A stretch of DNA of 64,000 nucleotides from Petrosia ficiformis. Taxonomy: Eukaryota > Porifera > Demospongiae > Haplosclerida > Petrosiidae. The notes under the pieces are model-generated. The model was not told where the DNA came from and made no database searches. It worked only from the letters and a program-made list of their open reading frames with translations. Below are positions 47,569 to 58,353 of this stretch, piece by piece. Made by a program: the position numbers and the translations under genes. The stretch lies in NCBI GenBank assembly GCA_947044365.1, contig OX345636.1, positions 49,268,896-49,332,895 of the forward strand. Direction: 5' to 3'. How positions within the stretch are numbered: position 1 is the first letter of the stretch; each line of letters opens with the position of its first letter.

Positions 47569-50500
47569 CTGTTTGAAGTACATTGTGGGTTATAAATATG
47601 TTAGATGAATGAATGAAATTTAGTGTTGTTTTAGTATGACAATAATGACCACTTTTAGTTATAGTTATAGTGTGTCTAGTTTATCACAATTTAGTTATAG
47701 TTATAGTTAAATAAGTAAAATAATATTAGGCTTACTAAAAGAATTTTAGTTTTAGTTAACTAACCAAAAGTGCCCATTTTTCATTTTAGATATTGTTGCA
47801 AACCTGTAATTTAGTTATAGTTTAGTTAACTTAAAGTCAAAATGCCTTACTAGAAGGGGTTTTAGTTATAGTTATAGTTAACTAAAACGACACTAGAATG
47901 AATACATGTACTATAGATTAGGGCCGGGAAAAAGGTTTGGAGGTTCGAACCTTTGTTTGTTTGCTGCGCATTCAAACCTAAATGTCTACCCTCAAAGCTT
48001 CGCTGGCACGCCCACTTCAATGTTTGCACATGTGCACTTCTACAATTTTAATGTGTGGTTAATATTGGGGACATGTTCCAGGAAAGTTGAAGCTGTGATG
48101 GCAAATACATCTCTTCCCTTCATAAAGCTTGTCACTACTTTAAACTTTTGCACCTTCAATTTCAATCATTCTGCTGTTCTCACTGTGCTTAGGGCTAATT
48201 GTGCTTAGTCGTGTTCCATCTTTATTACACAATCGGTGTCGTTGAAATTCTTGTGGTTGAACACTTAATCTGATTGGTCTACAATATTTCTGCAGAGTCC
48301 ACAACTAGTGATTATCCATGTCCCCAGAGTATTCCTCGTCAGACTAGCTGTGTTTCTAGCTGCTTTTGTATTATTTTTCAGTCCAGCGATGCCTAATCCA
48401 GATAGAAACAGCGACAGGAACAACACTAGTACTCGTTATAAAGCAATAATCCAGTTTTGGAGGCTTTCTATAGCCAATCAAGGTAAGAGCAACATTGACA
48501 AAAAAAAACACGTGCAAACCTTCAAAGGTTGTTTTCCAACCCTTGTCTCAGCTCTACTATAGATAAATCTCACATAGCCAGACTCAAGGAAGAGTCTGGA
48601 GACAAGCAATATTAAATTTGTTGGGTTGGTTTGACATCCATTAACACATGACAGTAAATACGGTCAGCAATGAATTTCATTAGGAAGAGTATGAATCTTA
48701 CGTAAACCCATTGACACCACTCAAAAAGTGGGGGGCCCAGTAAAAAGAATCTTATTTTGAACAATACTTTTAAAAATGATAACCTTGAAAGTTGAAACAC
48801 AATTAAAAGGATATACAGTATATATTTTTATGAGGCCAAAAAAGTTACCAAAGTATTTTTTTCGTTCATCATATTTAAAAACAAATTCTCTCGCTATAGA
48901 AGGTAAATCTAACGAATCTGTGAGATCCTTATGGACGTGCAGTAATAGGCAGTTATTTAGTCGTTTTTCAGTCATCGTCAATCGAACATAAGTATAAATG
49001 TGCTTCACAGCTGAAAATGTTCTTTCAGACGTTGCAGATTTAATTGTAAGGTTGTCATTAGAATGAAAGACATTGGATACATCAACACAGCACTGGGCTG
49101 TACATACACTTGAGCTATTTGAAGTTGTTGGATATTCCATTTCAACAATTTCTTCTCTCCTGGTAGTGGGCAATTGACCAAGACCTACATGGCTAACAGC
49201 TTCGTCACTAGACTCTAAACACAGAGAATTTCCTTTCAGCAGCATCAGTTCCTTCCTTGAATACAGAAAACAGACCTAGTGTTACTTGCTTCTTGCTTGC
49301 CATCTTTCACTACTGCCTACACTCCAAGTGCTAAATCTTAATAACTATCGCATGCATGTCTCCAGGTGCTTGCATGCATGTCTCCAGGACAGTCCAGGTG
49401 CTAAATTTTACATGCATGTCATTGTGTGTGTATAACATGTATTTTACTGACTAACTTTGCTTGTTCACACTTTACTGATTAACTGGGGGGGGGGGGGGGG
49501 GCATGCCCCCTCAGTTTGAAAAGTGAAGGGGCTCACACCACCCTCCCCCGAGTTTCCTTCGTATTACTGTAGATACACATGTACACATGTACTATTTAGG
49601 GATGTGCAATATGCCTTCATATATTGATACTGACAATCAGTATTGCAATACAATATGGCGTACGCACACTTGGTTTCATGTATGCACAGTCATATGTGTA
49701 GGAACACGGGGGTCTGGGGGCTAGAGCCTCCCTTGCCAAGATAAAACCTTGAAATAAAACATTTTATTATTCTTTGCCTCAACAGTATGAAGTATAAAAT
49801 CTAGTATGAATCCCAGGTTAACTTTCAATGCAGCTATCATTACACTTACATAATCCACATGTAATGTACATGTACCAGGAAAGCAGCAAGATGAGTGTTT
49901 ACACACAAAAGTCTGCCATCTTGCGTAAATCTGTGCGTAACATGTATACTATGGTAGGAAACATAGTACATGCATACTACATTTATGATACGGGAACTTT
50001 ACTTTTAATTAAACCTCATACATCATGCTTTACTATTGAAGGTGGGCGTTAATTGACCACACCTCTCATGAATAATTAATTATATGCAAAGTTTTCAACC
50101 CACTTATATAATTATTATAAATATACAAATGGAAATAGTGTTTTCCCCAAAAGATGGCACCATGGTACTCCCACAATTTATTCTTGCTTCCCAAACTTTA
50201 CTTTAAAAAAAACCAGTTTCACAACCAGTATTGAACAGTTTGTACATACCTGTTCTGTTTCTAGTTTAATGCCTTCACTCTCTTTCTGTTGGATAATCTC
50301 TATCTGTTAAAACAAAGACAAAATATTAATAAAACATGTCTGAATTCAAATATTACTATTACCTGCTTTCTTAATTCGCAAACTTTTTTTGAAACTCTGC
50401 AGCTTCCTAAATTAAGTGACAAATACATGATACAAACCCAACCATGATTATGAAATGTCTCTTTACTCTCAAGACATGATCTGCTATGCTTCATGTGGGA

Positions 50501-53500
50501 AAAAACCTTACATAAAGTTCATTCATGTTCACTATTACGTCTATGGTTTTTAATAAATGTTTATAAAGAAAACTCCTATAATATATGACCTGTGAGTGAG
50601 CAGAGTTACTTTTGGAGGTCCCACTGAGACCTATTGACAAACAGAGTGAGTAACCATTGCAATGCCAATTATGCCATACACAAAAGCTGATCTGAATGTC
50701 CTATTTGAAGAAGCTAAAGTTAAGAAGGAGGTTCTTAAACAGAAGTTACAAGCATCAGAAGAAGACAACAAGAAGTTGAAGCAGAAGATTGGCACCAGTG
50801 AAGAAGGATGGACCCATGTGAAAAAAAGAGGTACATAGATTGTCTGTGAAGGAGTCAGCGAGTGATGAGAATGTCCTACAACTACAACAGGAGCTATTGG
50901 GTGTCAAAAAGATAGTTGACAAGTGTGAGTGGAATTTGAAAATAATGAGGAGAGGACATGAGTCGTAATTGATGAGAGCTAGAGAGGAAGTATGTAAGGA
51001 ATGATGTTAATAAGAAAGAGCTAGAGTCTTGTGAAGAGTTAGTTACGCTGTTGAAGAAGGTCAGTAGACTTGAAGCAGAGCCTGATAAAACATCAAGTGT
51101 ACACGTTGAACAGAGCTCAAGTACAAGACAAGAGAATCCTATCATTCCAATTGTAGAACCTGGTAACATCCCTGATGGAAGATTGCACCCGTTAAGACTG
51201 GTGACTTTACCAGTGGCAGACCTAGATAAAGATGATGATGCCTTTGTACACCATCGAAAGGTGTTTGTTTTTGACAGCTTATGTGATGCAAACAGAGTAT
51301 GAATGAGTCTGTTTATTTATGAGCACAAGACTCCGAGAAGCTTTTTGATACCACCTATGGATGACGGTCTGAAGAGTCAAAAAAACTGTTAAAACGTGAT
51401 TTGTTCACTCAAGGACTGAAACTGAAGGGCAGGAGAAGATACTATCAACAGCCAAGATGTTCTCTGATGCTCTACACCTTGCCAGAGCCACTGAAGAACA
51501 GGAGAAGCAAATTGCTGTCATGCACCCGACAGCGAAATCCTGTCTCCAAAATACAACACTTGTAGAGAGAATACCCTCAACATCAACTTTCTGGAAAAAC
51601 TGTAGGTCGTCTTGGAAAACCATGTATTTCATTGACAAGTTCACCAGTAACCAGTGTGTTCAAGACAAGTGGAAGCGTGGAGAACCAATGTGGTAGCCTT
51701 CTTTGAGAATGGACCAAAGTCGAGGACTAGTGAGTTCGTCATTCCTTTAGTGTAGACCAAGTGATTGGATCAGTTAGAATCACTGGACAACATATGGTGC
51801 TCTAATTGATTCTGGATCTTCCACTTCTGTAATGTCGCTTAGCCTTTTCAAGGAGATTGGAAGTAATGTTGGTCTTACGGCTGATTTTCTCCCCATGTCT
51901 GATGTTTGATTACAATCACCATCCCATCCTGACTACTACAATGCCTGAGGTTTAGATGGAGTTTCAGGGGAGATGTGCAACTACTACTCTCTGTGGTCAC
52001 AAGCAAGGATCTGCACTGTTCTTGTTAGGAACAAATGCAATTAAAATGTAGGTCATTAGAGTGATAGATCTGATTCAGTTGTCAAACAATGTACGTGTGT
52101 ATCTAGATGGAGAGGGTAGTGATCACTTACTAGAATCTATAACAGAGAGGCTATTGATAACTGAACATCTACCTGAGTACTATAGTGCTGTGTTGGGAGC
52201 ACAACTAGATAAGGTACCCAGTGCAAGTGTGGGAGTTGAAGAGTAGTTGATATGTCCTGCTTAGGATGGTAATGTTTTTATAGTGGTCTGCAACAAAACT
52301 GGTGAAGTTGTGAAGATAGTTCAGAACATATATGAGGGAGGAAGGTGGTAAGACTGAGACTTCAACCTGTCCACACATACTTCGTCAAGAGTGTATTGCA
52401 GGAAACCGAAAGTTTACGTTTGCAGAAGAATCAGGACAAGTTGTTGCCTATTTTATGTCACTTTGTTGTCAGTCCAGATCCTACAGCCGTCAGGTGATAT
52501 TTTTTCAAAACTTCCTCACTGACTGGTTGTATATTTAGCATATACAGTTAAATCTCCCTTAACGGACACTCCTTGTAACGGACACCTCGTTTTGAACGGA
52601 CGCAACCAATGCACGGATTGAACTGACAGCTATTGTTGTACCTTACTAACCTCCTTGGAACGGACTCTCTATTTAACGGATAACGGACAACGCTCGTTTC
52701 CCATCAATACAGTTAAGGTGGTACTAGGGAGTGGGCGGATGCGACTCCAATCAGTTTCAAAATAGAATATTATATAATATGACTCTAACCTGGTGTAATA
52801 GCAACCTTAATTATACTTCTCTACAATAGTGGGAGTGTTGGGAAAATGTCCATTTTTGCCATTGTAATAAGTACAAAACCAAGAAAGCCACGCCCACCAA
52901 TCATGGCGTGCATCAAGTACAATGCATTTTGAGAAAACAAATAGAGCCGTTTTCTGCAAATTCATTTTACTTTTATAGTTACAAGAGGCTGAAGAAAGCT
53001 GAATTCTGTAGCTTTTCACTGAAACCATAAAATCTACCTTTCTAGACACTATCAAACTCCGATCTTTCTCAGAGAGCAACTACAGTTACCCTGCCAGGGT
53101 TTCCCGCCTACCGCCCCCTCCACCACCCGAAGGGTGTGTTTAGCTTTGTTTCTGAAAATAAAAAAGTGAAAACATTTAGGCCCAATAATTATACCCCCGG
53201 GAACCAGTGTACTTTTGTGGCCATTCTGAAATCCTGAATTTTTTACTCGAGCTTATCTAAAAGTGTCAGAAAAATCAAAACTTGAGAAAATTTGACGGGT
53301 GAAATGTTTGGAAATGGTAAATTAACATTAAAAATATTAGAACAAAAAGAAAATATAAGATTTCGGAAAAAGCTAACCATCAAAAAATTTTTGATACTTC
53401 AGAAAAAGACAACATTGAAAAAAAGTGAACAAGTAAAAAATTTGATATTTCAGAAAATTCCAAATTTGAGAAAACATTGAACAAGTAAACATTTTGATAT

Positions 53501-55175
53501 TTCAGAAAGGACTTCAGATGCACAACTCATGCAAACGTAATTAACTAAATAAGCCTACCTATTGCTCCACCCAAGTACATATATATTCATTGGTAAATCA
53601 TTATGGTGGACTATTTAGTCTACCGCTGCGGCTAAGCCAAGTGTACGTGACGACTCAAAACCACCAATTAGCCGATGGTTTTGCCGACATAAAACCAATA
53701 AATAACCGAACGCCACACCAGTTCCACGTGCAACAGCATGACTGATCTGTCTAAAACCTTAGAATTACTACAAGAGAAGACTGTAAGACTGTTATTTATC
53801 GGTTTTAGGTCAGCTATGGCGATTATTTATCGGTTTTAGGTCAGCAAAACCATTGGTTTCAAGGCAGTTTTGAGTCAGCACGAACATTTGGCTTAGCCGC
53901 AGCGGTGAACTAAATGGGACACCATATCTAGCAGAAAGTCCCATTTGCTTCTCTGGAAATAAAACTTTCATTTCATTACTTATCCACTCATAAGTATGTC
54001 CATGCTTAATCCAGCTAGTTAACAAATCTGTGCTTATACTCTCCATTTGTAAAAAATAACAAATCATTTTTTTAATAGTGAAGGTTTCAAACATGAAACT
54101 TTGTGAAATATCAAAATTTTTACTTGTTCAATTTTTTTCAAATTTGGGATTTTTTGAAATGTTTTGATGGCTAACATTTTCTAAAATATTATATTTTCTT
54201 ATTGTTCTAATATTTCCATTGTTAATTTACCATTTCTAGAAATTTCACCAGTCAAATTTTCTCAAGTTTCAATTTTTCTGACACTCGTAGATAAGCTCGA
54301 GTAAAAAAATCAGGATTTCAGAATGGCCACAAAAGTACACTGGTTCCCCGGGTGGGTGTGGCTTCCAAAAGATACAGAATTGAACCAGATTGTATGCAGC
54401 AAGAAGCTGGCAAGACTAGAAACTGATTGGAGTAGCATCCGCCCACGGAAAAGACTACAACCTTAAAACACGTGAACAGTACTTCCATTTAACGGACGTA
54501 GGGCGTTGCCACTGACAACAGTACTTTCAAACGCTCGTCATAATACTTTCTTGTTACTAACGAAGAGTGATTTTAGTATCTATGGCTTTCTTAGAAGGTC
54601 TTCTGTATAACTAAGTGAGTTAAAAGTCATGGTTGCTTAAAATTTAGGCATTATACAGACTAGACAAAAGTGGGCGTTGCCCGTCGACTGCTATACTTAC
54701 ACACGTTCTCATTTCTCTCTTCCTGCTGATAGCGAAGTATAAATTTTACATCAATGTGTTTGTTAAAGACTCTTCTTTCCACAAAATAAGTTACAATGTT
54801 GAGTCTTATAAAATATGAGAGTTATGGTGCTGAAAATGTGTTAATTAGCTATTAAGCGCTCCACCCACACAAAATTTCTTAATTACATTTAGGTTAACAA
54901 AAACGCTTATTTCAATTATAATTGCTTCCTGGTGATGATGGAAAATAAATTTTAAAATCTGTGGATTTCTTAATACATCTTCTCTGAAGCAATTCTGAGT
55001 CTTATAAAGTCTTAAGTTTGCGTTACCAGTGCCTGAACTAGAGAACCTCCTTGTAAAGGACACCTCTGTATAAAGGACAAAGTAAAAATCCCCAAACTGT
55101 CCGTTAAATGGAGGTTCCACTGTACACCTCAAATTCATTATAATTATATATTATACATATATCTATCTATCTATC

Positions 55176-55207
<32 letters not shown>

Positions 55208-58200
55208 CCAATACAAACAAACACCTCCACATCTTTATTAGTGTCACATGTTACAGTACTTAATTAATAATAGTAGCACACTTACTTCTTGTTTAATAAG
55301 TAGGAATTTTTGTATTACTATAATTGTGCAGTATATTGTATATTGTGTATAAATTGTCATTATAATACCGTATATCAGGAAATTTACGTGTTGCTAAATA
55401 TTTGCGAAACGGAAGATTACAAAGATTTCGCGGAAAAAAATTTTGCGATTTGGCGTGATTGCACGTGAGAAGAGTGAAACTGTGAAACAGTATGGAAGAA
55501 GAGCTGCTTTCTCTTGGGCAGTAAATATATCATATCCTTGACGAGCTCTTTTTGAATTACGTTCGGCTTCTTCGTCCAAAACACGCTTCACAGCTTTGTT
55601 AGCTTCTTCTATTGTGGAGGATGGAACAACGGCAGACAGCGGTCCAGCAGGATCAGGCAAAAGGGGGCTTTTCTCGGGCTTAAAGTATTTGTGTATAGAC
55701 ATTTTACTCAGTCGCTTAGCCTTGACGACAAACACGTTGTTGCGCGCACGTTGAGACAGAAGCCACGCCCACACAAACCAGAATTAATTAATTAAGCTTT
55801 AATTCAGCGAAAGAAATTTTCGCTTATTGACATAAATCACAAAATTCGCAAAAATTAAGCAACGCGTAAATTTCCCGATATACGGTAATTATCAGAGAGT
55901 ACGGTAGTACTCTCTATGTAGGGATGGCACGGAAAAAAAAATGGCCGCCCATGCATTTCAATTGCAAGTGATGAGCTGAAATCTCTGGTAATATATACAC
56001 ATAAGTTTCTATACACACATGCCTGTTTATATCTAGTGTTTTTATGACTACCAATACCTTCTAGATTGCCGAAGATTATTGTTAAGGTAGAGAACCGGCG
56101 AGTGGCAAAACTGGCAAAATCTTCATCATATTAATATTATTTTCCAGACAAATCATTTTTTGTTTGTTGACCTATCACGATGATTCTAGCACCATTCCCG
56201 TCGCATTTATAGTAAAATTCTGGTCGTAAAGTATCGAGATGATATCTTCAGATACTATGAAAGAAGACAGTCTCAACGACTACAAAGATTTGATCTGGAA
56301 TTGGACGCCATTTTCCTAAGTGGAATTTAATTACGCATGCGCATTTGTATACTCTTAACATGGAAGCTGAAAAGGTGGAAGTGTTTGGCATTGTAATAAC
56401 ATTTGTGAGTTTGTGAGCAAATACTAATAATGAATATAATAATTATTAATATTAAAGCAATTGTATAATAATATTGTATACTATGATAAGCATTGGAATA
56501 CTGAATGGTTGACACAGTGACTGACACTACTTCTTGTAGGACTGCAGACAGTGATGTAAGTGAATAGAGAATATAAATCATCTGTAAGTGAAAGAAAATG
56601 ATAATCAATACATAAACAAAAGACTGACCTTCATTGATGAACAAATTTTAATGCATTTTTGATTGCATGATTTCATAATGATATATAGTATTTCTGCAAT
56701 CTAAAAAAACATTCACATCGTTTAGAAAAAAATCAATGAAAACAAGAATAATAAAAAACATTTTCAATAAAAATGAAAGAAGATGTAGGGATGTCAAAAC
56801 CCAAAAAGCAAGCAAACAAGGTTGGGAAGCTAACTTAGGACCCAAAATTAAACAAACCACTTCCATATAACCCTACATAATTACAGCTTTTTGTACAGAG
56901 GTGTAAGCACTTATGTAGGGTTATATGGAAGTTGTTTGTTTAATTTTGGGTCCTAAGTTAGCTTCCCAACCTTGTTTGCTTGCTTTTTGGGTTTTGACAT
57001 CCCTACATCTTCTTTCATTTTTATTGAAAATGTTTTTTATTATTCTTGTATATAATTATAACAGCTGTAAAAGCAGCTGTATGTATACATACACAGGAAT
57101 GCAGTATATATAGGGGTTTTTCTATCTAAAAACTTTACTTACTCTTACTACTCTTTCACGCCTCCTTTTGTTTATTTTGGCTTGTGGAACTTTCCCCCTC
57201 CTTTCTAGTGAATCACTCTCACTTTTGGATCTATAAAATCTGTATGCGGCCTCTGAAGGAAAAAAAGAGTATATTTATTATGTATAGCATATATGGTAAT
57301 GATGAACTGTTGTGGAATTTTACTTAGTACACTCACCACGAATGTCGTTTGCATTGAATGCTGGATTGAGACCCTTAACTTCTTTTATTAGTTTTGACAT
57401 AACAGCAGCATTTTCTTTATACTTGATGGTTTTCCTGTTTTAATGAGGAAAGAAAAACAAAGCTATTAGATTTTAAACTGAAACAACAGTCATTCCCTAT
57501 CGTCATATTATTACCATTAACTAACACCGAGTACATGTTCTGACTGAGAATTGGTGTTGGATATCTTTTACTATACTAACTGTATTAGACTAATTAGTAT
57601 AGTAAAAGATATCTAACACCAACCACTCAGTCACAACATATACTCAGTATGCCATACGTATAATCCGTTTATATAGTGCATCAACAGTTGCAATGTGCAT
57701 GAAATATTTAATCATACAACAACTGATAGTAATTATAATTGACTACATACGATAGAATGGATGCTAAGGGTACAACTTACCTTTGCAAACACTGCGATTG
57801 CCTACTTTTGAAGAAGGCACACGAAAGTCACAAACTGTTATATTATGATGAAGAGGCAAAACAGGTAAGTTGATATATCACGCTAACACAGCTATCCCTC
57901 ATATATACTTAATCATTATAGTATAACTATATAATTATGCTATTATTTTATAATAATTATATATAATTATATATAAAGTAATAATCCAGTTTTGTCTATA
58001 CCCAATTAAAGTAAAAGCAACATTTATAAAAATACATAATGTACGCGTGAACCTTAATTTATTTTATGCTGACAAAGCTTCGAATGCTGTTTTCCAACCT
58101 TCATCCCAGCCCCAATACATGTACAATGTATGAAGCAAGTCTTCTTGATGTGTATCAGCAATATGAGACCTGAACTTCTCAATAGCAGCAGCACTCAGCT

Positions 58201-58300
58201 TCATGTCGGGGTGCTATCTTTGGGGTTCAGGTTTGATATTGCCAATACACACATCAAGGCCGTGCTATACATACTGTATTTACATAATAATTGTATAATT

Positions 58301-58353
<53 letters not shown>

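Noticed and set aside
53292..53480. Lys-rich open frame
   Set aside because: It is low-complexity sequence in one arm of the inverted repeat at 53.2/54.3 kb. The other arm is not open in the mirrored frame.
56648..57113. The same hydrophobic 42-residue open frame on both strands
   Set aside because: It is an artefact of the near-perfect fold-back arms, with no splice sites and no conserved pattern.
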